Source: Fragum whitleyi
Taxonomy: Eukaryota; Mollusca; Bivalvia; Cardiida; Cardiidae
DNA length: 64,000 nucleotides
Assembly (NCBI GenBank): GCA_948146395.1
Contig: OX411547.1
Location: 62,005,610 to 62,069,609 of the forward strand
Direction of reading: 5' to 3'
Of this stretch, positions 33,543 through 44,687 are shown piece by piece (positions within the stretch are counted from its first letter, which is position 1; every line of letters begins with the position of its first letter). The notes beneath the pieces are model-generated. The model did not search any database. It saw only the letters and a program-made list of their open reading frames with translations, and was not told the DNA's origin. The position numbers and the translations under genes were made by a program.

Positions 33543-34544
33543 ACCATTGGTTTTGTCATCGGTGCTTCTGTTCCCTTGATAATCCAGAGTGTCGCAAAAT
33601 TCAGGAAGGATATTTAATATGAACAGCCAAACAGTTGGAATGATAAAAAATCGCAAAGATATGGCCTGCATGGTCTTAAAGAAATTGTGTTCTGTTGCAA
33701 CTGTCATAATGAAATTATATTCAATCGGGGTCGTCCTCGTGCGCTTAAAAGCATATAGCAACTTTGACAAAGATTTATCAAAATAAGTGACATCTACAGT
33801 GGCAAAAAAGAATTGTAAGCACATTTGATTGTGGTGCTGATCAGCGTTTCTTCATATTCATAATGAATTTTCCTCATAACACCACAAGAATTCTAGTGAT
33901 GTTTGATAATTGAGAATGAGCTTAAACTTCGACCACTTGTTTTGTATCACGAAACAGTTGACACCGGGCAATACACTTTAGACAATGAATTATCACAAAA
34001 GATCACTGTTTGTATTGTATGACCCGATCAAGTGAGCTTAAATCCACGTAGCAACGTACTTTTCACAGTGAATTGTGAAAAAAATGTTTCCATTTTAATG
34101 GACAACCTTCAAACTCAGTAATACATGTACTAGTACAACAAATGACAAAAAAGTACATGTATGTAGAAACTCTTATGTATGAATCCCTAATTCTATTCTA
34201 ACATGGAACAGAAAGGTTTGTTGTTCTATGATTACTTAGATATTTTTTCACGGAAATATTCTTGTCAAACAAAATGCAATAAATCATTTATTCATTTGGT
34301 TTGATTTTTTCTCATCATTCTACTATGCATAGTTTAGTTGAGATTGGGTTTTCTTTCTCTTTTTTCACGGAAAATTTAAAATGGTCTTACGGCTATTTGT
34401 ATGCTATTAATGGATGAAAATTGTTGAAAAGACAGGGCTCATGTTTGACCCTTAAACCTTGCTTTACAACCCCAATAATTTCATTTTGACCTTAAAAAAT
34501 TTCCTGTAGGGGGTCATTTCGGCATACTGAATTACTGTCGATGC
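33543..34544. other. No gene recognised (about 1 kb)
   Basis: The overlapping frames 33534-33824 (minus) and 33589-33786 (plus) show no domain. The remainder is AT-rich. Confidence 0.4.
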
Positions 34545-34581
34545 AACCTATTCAAGATAATAAACTTATCTTGAATAGGTT
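34545..34581. repeat. Perfect 16-bp stem-loop
   Basis: AACCTATTCAAGATAA, loop TAAAC, TTATCTTGAATAGGTT. No mismatch in the stem. It lies about 40 bp before the 1-kb TA-flanked element. Confidence 0.85.
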
Positions 34582-34620
34582 AATAAATCATTTGTTTTCT
34601 GCATATTATTATAAGGGATA

Positions 34621-35632
34621 TATACTGAGCGACTTTAAAAACGCAACAAAGTAAATTTGAAATTTGAGCACGGAAAAGTAGATTTGTTTTAACTAAATTT
34701 AACAAAAATCATACAAAGAAGATACTCTGATGAATCGACTTAATCATTATTTGATCCGACGCTTTTTTTTAGTTTCGGCATAACAATCTACTGTTCACCT
34801 TTTCTTTGTCATTCCACTTTTCATGGAAAATTGATTTAAAAAATCAGATGTGTGGAAGGTAATTAATGATAGAAATTTTAAAAAAAATACATTAAAAGAA
34901 ATGAAACCAACTCCCTCACTTTGCAAAGACTGTACTCTTAATCTAGTGTGTCAAAAGGGAAATTGTTTCTTAGAATCGGAACGTCGTTAAGCTCGATTAG
35001 AATGAAAAAATATTGATTTTTTTCCATCAATATTTGAACATCAGTAAGATGGGACCTTGCCAACAAGAAGTTTCAGAAGAGTCTGCGTGTTAAAATGACG
35101 TTAGCGTCACGCTATCACGCTAAGAATGTCATCTCAGTTCTCAGTTCTAAACGTCATGTCTGCTTAGGGTTAAAAGCGTTAACAGGCTTTGTTTGCCAAA
35201 ACCGCGTTCACATGAACAACGTTTCTGGTTCTACGAAAGGAATGGAAAGGCATGTAGGTGACGTCATTTCTGGTCAAAAAGACGACGTTTTTGTGTCGTC
35301 TTTGGACAAAACGTGCTAAAATACAGTATTGATAATTTTTTTACCCCTTGATTCATTCAACTTAACTCTGAAATTGGTTTGGCTTTTGTTTCATTTGAAA
35401 AGAAAATGTCGTCCTAACAGTAGGGCTATGGAGAATTTTCAACTTTCGAGGGTATGTTTAAAAATGTCACCGTATAAGGAATACAAGAGAAGGTTTCAAA
35501 ATGACATTGATGTTGGATACAGGTTAACTTGTTAAGGTAACAAAATTCGTTTATTTTAGTTCGAGTCTGTTCACTAATATTTGCTTTTTAGTGATGTTTT
35601 TAGGTATTGCGTTTTTAAAGTCGCTCAGTATA
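34621..35632. mobile_element. 1-kb TA-flanked inverted-repeat element
   Basis: TACTGAGCGACTTTAAAAAC(GCAA) at the left is matched by (TTGC)GTTTTTAAAGTCGCTCAGTA at the right, 24 bp without mismatch, flanked by TA. This is the Tc1/mariner pattern. Two short frames inside (35095-35319, 35329-35535) show no transposase motif that I recognise, so it is either non-autonomous or badly decayed. Confidence 0.83.
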
Positions 35633-35639
35633 TATAAAT

Positions 35640-36289
35640 GAGTCAACACAAACAATGAAATATCTCAGGACACTTTATTGATTATGTAGATCCATTTATG
35701 TACAGTTGGACCATTTTGAAGTGATAAAATGATAATATACTTTAAACTGTATAGTTTACGTTACTTCAATAAAACATCTATCTATCTATCATTAATAGTT
35801 AATATGCTTTTTGACCCCTTAAAAACTGGTTATGACCCCCAACATTTTATGGACAAGGGTCGATAACTCCTGAAATAGAAATGCAAGCCCTGAGAAAATA
35901 GTCTACATGTGGCATGTTACATAATGCTTTAGCTGTATCACAGACACGGAAAGCTTACAGCACTTCCTTTACAATCACTAATTTCACGAAGTACTCATTT
36001 CACTAAATCTCTAGATGATTTGTCTTTATTTCTGAGATGGCGTCTAAATGGTACAGAGTACAAAAATCCACATTTGTAACATTGAGAGCATACATATAGA
36101 AATGTAATAGGATAAATCTGACCGGTTTCTTTAGACATAAGAATAAAGTTAGGGTTCATTTAAAGTCTTACTAGTCCAAATTCAGACACATTTTCCAACA
36201 ACGCCATGCATGACAATTTTGTTAAAATGTTTTCTATGGATTTTCGAAATAGACGCTTGTACGGGAAAGTTTATCAACTTTGATTGCTA
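35640..36289. other. No gene recognised; short (ATCT)n near 35780
   Basis: AT-rich intronic sequence; an ATCTATCTATCTATC microsatellite is the only repeat seen. Confidence 0.45.
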
Positions 36290-36677
36290 CTTGATGTTAG
36301 GTTTTTGATAAACGACTATGGTTCTTATTTGATTTGGATTTTATTTGCGTAGTGGTAACCGTACACCAACATTTAAGACAAATTGTAAGTTGATAGCAGA
36401 ATTAACGACTTTATTGGGGCCAAGTCGGAGCTTATTTGTCAATCTTTAGCTTTATATGCCTTTAAGCAGCAAACATAGATTGTCAGATGTCTGTTGATTT
36501 ATATTCAGTAGACAATTGAACGGGGCCCACGTTTATCCCTGCTCTTTCAAAAGGAGTATCATGCAAAGTGAGACTATATGTAATTTCAATACATCCATGT
36601 TTTAGCAACACTTGTCTAATCGCCTTTAAAGAGAGATTTTTCAAAATTAACTGGCAAATAATCTTGATATAGGTTTA

Positions 36678-36815
36678 ATTCACGTTTTTGAGGGAGTTAA
36701 CATTTGCAGAGACCCGAACAATGGATTAACGCCTGAATGAGGCGTGAGGGCGTTAAAGCATTTTGAAGGTCTCTGCAAATGTTAATGCCCAAAAAAATGT
36801 GAACTGGCGCTATTT
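36678..36815. repeat. Nested hairpin
   Basis: TTAACATTTGCAGAGACC pairs perfectly with GGTCTCTGCAAATGTTAA. The outer flanks TTCACGTTTTTGAGGG and CCCAAAAAAATGTGAA also pair imperfectly. A smaller TAACGCC...GGCGTTA stem lies inside. Probably a short foldback element. Confidence 0.75.
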
Positions 36816-38470
36816 TTTCATAAAAAGATACATTAGAGTATTAATTCAAACAGGAATTGCGAAATAATTTCATAGAACCGATATAAATCTAATTACAAAC
36901 TTACGAATATGCCGGAACAATTATATCATGCATTAGACCGTCCATTTTGTTTATACCGACGAGGCTTGATAAATTTATGACGTCATACAATTTAACGCTG
37001 GAATTAGAGCAACTTCCCTAGGTATGCTCTATGATAATGTTGGACATGTATAATTTTCACGCATTTTACTAATGAATGCCTACAGTCTTCTAGATCTTTT
37101 TATTGTTGTATTTTGAATAGAATGCATAAAACATTCTCAACACATTTGAATACATGGCCGCCTCCAACAATTGGAAGTTTAAACGCTATTGTAACACCAC
37201 ACATATAAAAATTTCCATGTATAAGGTAATAAATACAAATACCTCTCATTAATTAAATAAAGTCATCCAACTCATGTCGGACTTCCGCTCACATTTTAAT
37301 TAGCCATCCTATCATCTCTCAATTGTTAGTTTTATAATTAACTCTAATGAAAAATACCTTCTCTCCTATATTTGCATATATTAATGTAAGCAAACTTATC
37401 ATCTAGTATAAATAATCAATCATTGACTATTTGTTGTCTAAAATATTATATGTATACATGTGGTTTGGTAGGCAATATTGCATTTATTTCCTGAAATAAA
37501 TATATATATATATGTTTTTAAGCCATTGAATAAAAAATATCTTCACCTACTTTGAATTTAATTTTTTTTCGTTATGACGTCAATTTGACGTTGATTTCAT
37601 CTGCAAATTGAACTCTAATTTTGTAACTCCCTTTACTATACGGAACGTGTTTACCAAAATGTTACGATTATCGATGATTTAATTCCAAATCACAGAATAA
37701 TCGTTATAACAAATTTTAGAAGAGCTGGACAATTTCTCATTTAAAATTTTAAGCGGTTTCATTGAAATGACCTTATACTCCTCTTAAAATCATCAGTACA
37801 TGTCGAATAAGTAAAGTGATCAATGTCTAGGCCAAAGATATGCTCTTAAAGTACTTTTATCATAAATATAACCTGCAAAGACAAGATGCTGGAGGCTTAA
37901 ACTAAACACGACTCTATATTTTTAAATTACTCCAACAAGCCCTTGACGACAACAACGGCTAAAATAATTCTGTATTTATGGACAATTTAGAAGATAGAAT
38001 TTAGAATTTCAATATTTTATAAAAATCTAGTTATGGCTTGAATATACTAAGCTTTTTTTACGATTGTCAAAGACAGGTGACTGATTATTATTTTGTGTAG
38101 TGGGGGAAGTATTTAGAAGACAACTGCTATTAAGCATTTACTTACCTTGAGATAAAATGTCGTATAAACTTTGCTAATGTACCGACTTAACTTTAAACCC
38201 TAACATTTGAAACAACCCAGGAAGGCTGAGAAAAATTACCAAAATTGAAATTTGCGTTTCTTTAGTCCCTCAGTGTACGTACTAGATTTAATTCCAAAGA
38301 AATTTCAACACGATATTTATCTAGAATACCTCTCGATTGTTTTTTTTAAATTCTAAAGAATTAATGTTTAGATAACAATCCAATATTTTTAAAGTGATAG
38401 TAATAGTTTATAAGTTTTGTTCAGTACACTTGTGTTTTTTCAGTCATTTTGTACCAAAATCTTTTCGTCT
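36816..38470. other. No gene recognised (about 1.65 kb)
   Basis: AT-rich with a (TA)n run near 37500. It includes a stretch shared with duplication copy 2 near 38285 (ATTCCAAAGAAATTTCAACA). Confidence 0.4.
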
Positions 38471-38473
38471 TAC

Positions 38474-38637
38474 TTAAGGTAGTGGACCCGTAATAGCTCG
38501 CAATGTTTCGGACGTCATGAACTTTTAAGACTGTAAGCCGATGTTTCCTAATGATTTCATTAGGAAACAACGGTTAACATTGTGAAAAAACATTAGTTCC
38601 GAATTGTTGCGGAGATATTCCGGATCAACTGCCTTAA
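38474..38637. mobile_element. Small TTAA-flanked foldback element
   Basis: TTAA on both sides. Ends GGTAGTGGACCCGTAATAGC and GATATTCCGGATCAACTGCC form an imperfect 35-bp inverted repeat, with a perfect inner hairpin TTTCCTAATGA/TCATTAGGAAA. A decayed relative is at 1936-2090. It shares the GGTRG start with the 676-bp element at 26636, so one transposase family may mobilise both (inference). Confidence 0.72.
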
Positions 38638-39186
38638 TATAAAGAAGTAAATGTTGCTACTTGGAACGCTTTTCGATATATTCAAAACAAGTAAATGTAC
38701 CTACATATACAAGAAAATTTAGGAAATTCAGTAATTAGATTTAATAAACAATCAACGAATGAAGCAATCACACTCTTAAGAATATTGTATTTAACATATA
38801 AGAGGGAATCTAATTTATTATTTTCTGGGGTATGAATAATAACTACAACAAGAAGACCTACAGCAACAACAAAGTAGACATTTGTTCGTACGAAAAACTG
38901 AACAGTTGCTGTTGTGGACATGTCAATAACGTATTTGACCTTACTTATTGGTACAATAATAATGGTTTTTTTTACCTTTTAATTCAGAAATACGCCTATT
39001 GAAAATAAACAAGGCTAATAAATGAACTACGAATGAACTACCAGGTTCCTTTGCTAATTTGAGTTCACGAAATGATGCCTTGAGTTCAAATCAAGTATTC
39101 TAATTGGCATCACTATGCTGTCAAACATGCACCGAGAAATTCATCAAACTAATGAACTTGTGAGAACACTTCGATATTTGTTACAC

Positions 39187-39590
39187 TTCTAATACCATCG
39201 TGCAATCGACAAGCTGATTGATATTGAAATGTTTTCGGACTGAAAGAAAAAGAGAAGGACTGGCAAGTTTTGGAAAAAACAAAAACAAAGCGGAACATTA
39301 CAATGTCGCTCATTTCATCCAAAATGAACCAAATAAGCGATATTCTTTTACATCTCTCTACAAAAAGCTCTAAATAAACAGTTCTAACAATTGATCTGTG
39401 TGTGTTTTCGGATCAATCAAACGCTACAAAACCCATACACCTACATAAATAAGGTTGAGCAGTCCCGTGAACGTTTTGAAAGGTTTTGTACGGTTTCAAT
39501 TGAGTATTCGTTTCGAAGCTTTTAATAGAGTGCTTGACGACTGATTTAACACTTTTGGTCCAATTCAATGCGTAGTGTAGCCTTAACAGC
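39187..39590 (+). mobile_element. Strongly decayed MITE-A relative
   Basis: CTAATACCATCGTGCAATCG, ATGTCGCTCATTTCATCCAA and AATAAGCGATATTC. Third partner of 15128 and 23709. Confidence 0.5.
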
Positions 39591-40123
39591 TGTTTGGAGC
39601 AAAACGAAATGATGGTGGGTTACATGTAGTGCTTATGATTTTAATTAAATTTAATTCACGAAAGATCATTTTATAAAAAATGATGTTAACAAATTGGCTA
39701 TCTTAAAACTACAAAAGTACATTGTGTTGAATAACATGGTAACGGTATGTATACTTCGTCAATATTGACGGACAATGTGTGGTTAAGCCATGACGTAATG
39801 CACATGTAGTTTTTTTTTTTTCTTTCTGATAAATGATAACCGCACTAAAAAAAGAGGTATCGAAAAAGCAAGTTTTCCCTACATCAGTGGCTATAACTTT
39901 CTCCATTGTCAATGAAATCCCTAATTGCGAAAATATGTAGTCTTGTTTTCAATTTGTATCAAACAATTCTGTTGTTTGTCTTGTTGAAGCTTGTACAATA
40001 CTTAGGTATTCCTAAAGAGTTCACTGTACTTCAAAGTAGAGCGATTTAAGCACGCAAGAAGCAGTAATTTTTCAAGGAACATTATAGAGTTGATCGTAGA
40101 TGGATGGTATCTCTGAATGGTAC

Positions 40124-40394
40124 GGCCGCCGTCAAATCGCAGTTGCTAGCGCGTCATACTGTCAATCTAGAGGTCCCGGGTTCGACCCCCGACGGCGGCA
40201 CTCATTCTTTCCGACTATTTGTCTCTCACCAATGGGTCGATAATCGTAGACCTATGTGGGATAGCAGCTGGAGGCTAGGAAAAGATGTAATTGTAGTACT
40301 GGTGCTAGAATACCAGAAATCCATTGTTAGGTGCTCCAGCCGCCTTATTATTAATGAAAAAATTGAAAGCGGCGTAAAAATTCCATTCAAATAA
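40124..40394 (+). mobile_element. SINE-A, full-length with target duplication
   Basis: The tRNA-derived head GGCCGCCGTCAAATCGCAGT...GAGGTCCCGGGTTCGACCCC has a clear B box. The body shared with 10613-10822 follows (ATTCTTTCCGACTATTTGTC, GCAGCTGGAGGCTAGGAAAA, CCATTGTTAGGTGCTCCAGC, GAAAGCGGCGTAAAAATTCC). Flanks TCTGAATGGTAC (40112-40123) and TCTAAATGGTAC (40395-40406) are a 12-bp target duplication with one difference. The unoccupied form, TCTAAATGGAACATAC, is at 17896 in duplication copy 1. The 96-codon frame across it is not a gene. Confidence 0.9.
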
Positions 40395-40905
40395 TCTAAA
40401 TGGTACACTCACATAAATATTTTTCTATAACATGTATTGAAAACATAGATTTAAGAATATTTACAATGTCTGCATGGAATAACACATATCAAAAATAAGA
40501 CTAAATATTAAACCATAAACATAACTGTAACACACGATTTCTCGTTAAATGCAACATTTCTTTCTCTAAAATGTATTAATTTGACCCGTCCACGAGAAGG
40601 GACTATCTATGAGCTGTAAGATGGCCATTTATAAAAAAAAAAGATACTTGTATATACCACGAAAGGTCAGAAGTTAGTATTTTTAAAAAATCCTTTAAAT
40701 TAAGGTAGAATGGCTATTCCAATCCGCACAACCAACTAAGATAAATTTTCTGGAAATCGCGAGGGTTACGGCGATTTCAAATCTCAAATTTTCTATCATT
40801 GTCACTTATATGAAAGACTAGATAATATATAAGTCGCATATGGTAGGGATTTCTTTAAAAAATGTTTGATCTCAATTTCGACGATGATTGAGGCATGATT
40901 TTATC

Positions 40906-41313
40906 TACAGTTAACAACATCGTATAAATGACTCGGTGAATGAATTTCGAATAATTTTGGAATGAAATTGAATTAGAGTGTGGAGCAAGTTTTGGGTGAA
41001 TTTATTGGGAGGTAATCCAATATCGCAAATTTTGTTCACGATGAACAAAATTAGCGATATTGATTACCCCCCTTTGATAAAATATTTCTTCAAGAACCCA
41101 ACAGACGCTTACAATTGAATAATGTCACTGAAATCGCGATTATTCTCTATCCAAACTTTTTTTGAATGACGTTGATTCTATATTTTTCAATGAGTTTGAG
41201 CGTTTTTGAATGGTTTGAGTGAGTGTTTGGAATGAATGAATGGAGCGCTGAATGAGCAATTAAGAACGGTTTTGATTGAGGTGAATGTCAATTTCACGAT
41301 GTAACTAACTGTA
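40906..41313 (+). mobile_element. MITE-A copy
   Basis: TACAGTTAACAACATCGTAT to CACGATGTAACTAACTGTA. The centre GGGAGGTAATCCAATATCGC pairs with GCGATATTGATTACCCCCC. Confidence 0.85.
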
Positions 41314-42199
41314 TCTAAATGTTAAAGCGAATCACAAATATCTGTACCTTAGAGTTTCCTAAGTATTCTTTGTTTCCTAACACATTGCTTGATAAATAAT
41401 TGGCGTTGTTTCTTGGATGGAGATTATAGTCCTCATAATGATCAAGGATGTGAAAAAGGTCTATCGCTTTTTATATGGGCATAAAGTGCTGGTAATATTT
41501 TTGATTGACAGTTGTGGTTACCACAGGTCAAATTACATGGATTAATCTCTCAACGAAGACAATGCTGTCAGGAAATACCATTTGAGATCAATTGACTTAG
41601 GGGATGTTCATTTACCACATGAACATGTAACCGAAGTTGTTTGAGTACTAAAACTCTTTGAGAAAGAGGCTTTATCATACAATGAAGCCTGTATTGACCT
41701 GATATCACCTGTCCGATAACATAATATCAGGCAGTCTATTTTAAAAAAAAACAATTTGCATACACTTTCACCTGAATTTCTTTGATTTTTGAAAGATTTA
41801 TTATAATAAAGCGCTGGGAAAAAATATTGCATGCTAAATAGAATAACATGTAATTGTCTAAAAATATCATTGTTATCTGGTTTCGGCTGCGAGAAATTAT
41901 CAGGACTCGGCAAAGCCTGGCCCTGATAAATTCTGCCATCCTCTTCTAGATAACATTGATATTTTAAGATACTAAACTGTTATTCTCCATTTATTAAACG
42001 ATAGACATACTATTAAGAGCATCATCGGAGTGTCACATTGAATGAATCTAGAATGAAATGCAATGAGTAGAATAATGGCATTTTGAACGAACATAAAAGG
42101 GAATTTGGGCACGCTTCAGCAGTTCCAGAATTCCCTGACTTTTCCCTAACATTTCCCTGACAAGAAAGTGATTTTCCCTGACACCAAATAGACGCAATG

Positions 42200-44560
42200 C
42201 GCATGTTTCACCAATCATTAACAATTTTGCTATTGATCTACAAATAGCTTTATGTAAGAAATAGCTCTAGGTATGTTCCTTTAAATCTCCCAGTCTTGAG
42301 CCCTATGGAACATATAAGGAAATGGCATTTTCTTACTTCAAGTTTGCTTGCATGGGATTTAAAAGCCACTTTCTAAACTAATTCATATATGGCACAAGGG
42401 CTCAACATCTAAATAGACTATTTATGGTACTTCTCTAGCAATTAAGAATATTACGTCCATTCAGAAAACATAAAGCTGGCATCTCAAATACATGATTATT
42501 CACAAGTTAGTGAGACACACTTCAATCTTGTCAGGAGATGTAGGCAGGTGGAGAAGTCCTAAACTCACTTTTTGCATGAGGGCATGCATGTTTAACTAAG
42601 AGGCCCGATAAGAGGCAGAGATTCTCTGCTAGCTTCCTAGAAAAGAAAGCCCTTAAGATGTACAAGACATTCAGTTAAAGAAGTAGGAATCTAGTACTTT
42701 GTTAAAGCTCAAAAGCAAAGAGAAATACCATGAAATAGTAAGCCTAATACACGAGTTGATATGTCCAATAAGATTGCCATCAAGTCATGGTGTTGGATAT
42801 TTTACTTCAGAACAACTTAATCTCAGGCAATCAAAGGCCAAGGAGTCAGTGTTTGATGAAAAATTAGAAACTTTGACAATCACCTTAAAATGTTCTTGAT
42901 GAAATAATAATACTGGTAATTATGATAATAATACATATTAAAAGTAATAATACATAAACACACATATACACAAGGTAACTCTTTAAATACCAGTAGGTCA
43001 GTTGCAAAAGTAACCATATTATAAATCAAAAGTCAAAGATGGTATCTGTGACAGAGAACTACAGTGTCTGTTTGTGGCAGAGAGGTTCAGAGTCTATTTC
43101 TTGAACATGAGGTTTCCAGTCCCTTAGTTCTTTTATTATATTGTCATGAGCCCAAAAATTTTACTGAAGTACAGGTGAATTTTCCAGAAAGCTGTATTGA
43201 GGCCCTCAATTTGAGGGGAATAAATTTAAGTTGATTGACTTGTTTCCAAATGGATGTAAAACATATAGGTTTAAAAAAAAGCCTTTGCTTGAGTGTTAAA
43301 GTGAGAGTAATTATCATTTCAGCAATTCAAGGACCAAGGAAACAGGATTTTTTATTTCAGCTTTCCTCAGACTTCTTTTCAATTATGATGGTCCAGTCTG
43401 ATGCTAACAAACCTAATATATGCAATATAACTACTATTGGAAATGTGACAAACATCTTTTACATTTTTGACACCACAGACAGAATTGCAGAAAATATTGA
43501 AGCTTGATTACAAAGATAATATAAGATATCAAGATGTGTATAAATTTATGAATTTAAATTATGGAATCATCTTAGCTACTCATTATAGTGTGGATTAAAG
43601 TACTCTGTGATCTGGCGAGGCCGCGATTCTGCGACTATCTCGCTTAAAAATTGTACATGTCTCATAAAATCTTTGGAAGATGCGACATTTGTCCCACGTA
43701 AATAAGCGCTCAAGTATCAATTGAAACGGCCTAGGACGACTTCAATTGTCCTTCAAAGGGAAAGTAACTACAAGGATTTTCCAAACTAACACCTGCTGTA
43801 AGGTTAAAGGTCAAATGTAAATTACATACTATCCCAGAATTCAAAGGGTCAACACTGTACATCCTCACATGCGAAAAAAAAAATCCCAGGGTGTTATGAG
43901 GTCAGGTTTGGTTACTAACTTTAAACGCGGGAGTGGTTGACTGTTTACACAATATGCATGACCGATATAATTTAAAGATATCAAATTAAATAAATTGGAA
44001 AAGACTACTCGAATTCAAAATGTTTTAATTTTTTGTAGACATTTATTTTATTTCATCAAAAATTAAGGAATACTCGAAAGAACGAATTTCATCTTGTTTT
44101 CGAATCGAACAGGCCATCGTTTTGCGTCGCATAATAACCTGCATAGAAATCAGATGTTATCATTCCTGAATGTTTGGTCGACTAGTAATTAAACAAAGTA
44201 CGGCAAATTCTCTGTTTTTTCCCTGCCAAACATCGCACAGTTCTGAGTTCAAGTTTCAAAAAAGGATAAATAGATTGAAGCAGTCGAGTTCTTGCAAGGA
44301 CTCATCAACGAAAAATCGCGGCATTGAAAAAGGTTGTCTGCATTTTCTGTATCACGGACTGACTCAAGACTCGCAAAGAGACATAAGAAAATCCTAAAGT
44401 CGTGGTTGATAGCCTGAGACTTTGAAGATAGCGGCCTTAGTTTATTCAAATTCGGTTCATCAAAAAAGAGAACTCTGGAGCTGCTTGATATCTTTTGATT
44501 TTTTTATCTTATAAAGTTGTAATTTCATATACAGCTAGTAGATCTACACCAGTCGTTTGA
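42200..44560. other. Interior of the nested insertion, no gene recognised
   Basis: AT-rich; frames at 42699-42899 and 43235-43507 show no known domain. TCTGGCGAGG at 43611 has a complementary partner CCTCGCCAGA at 50372, possibly the ends of another layer. The motif GACATTTGTCCCA occurs at 43684 and 50347 in the same orientation. Confidence 0.4.
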
Positions 44561-44687
44561 AACACTTAACAAGAGTTGTCCGCGGACAACGTAGCTCGCC
44601 CAAACAGCTGCTTGTCACAAACAGCGCTTGACCAAAGACCGAAGTTCAAATTCGTTTCTTTCAATGTTAAAGTCCATGATCTAATAT

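Larger units (their letters stand above)
36290..41670 (+). repeat. Third, decayed and rearranged copy of the 8.4-kb unit
   Basis: Segments in the same order as in 13.3-19.6 kb: repeat R at 36290-36590; AATTCCAAAGAAATTTCAAC at 38290; GAGTTCAAATCAAGTATTCT at 39083; a decayed MITE-A relative; CATTGTCAATGAAATCCCTA at 39904; a FB-E half at 40584; TATATGGGCATAAAGTGCTG at 41472; AATCTCTCAACGAAGACAAT at 41542. Stretches in between are unrelated or too diverged to recognise. Confidence 0.7.

Noticed and set aside
35095..35535. Two frames inside the TA-flanked element, considered as transposase
   Set aside because: No DDE/D signature, helix-turn-helix or other transposase motif that I can recognise.
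40124..40196. Functional tRNA gene at the SINE-A head
   Set aside because: A B box is present, but the sequence continues into a SINE body and is bounded by a target duplication, so it is a SINE promoter and not a tRNA gene.
40104..40394. 96-codon frame
   Set aside because: It is the SINE-A sequence, including the tRNA-like head; not a protein gene.
43235..43507. 90-codon frame inside the nested insertion
   Set aside because: No recognised domain, high AT content, no splice or initiation context; could be chance in an element interior.
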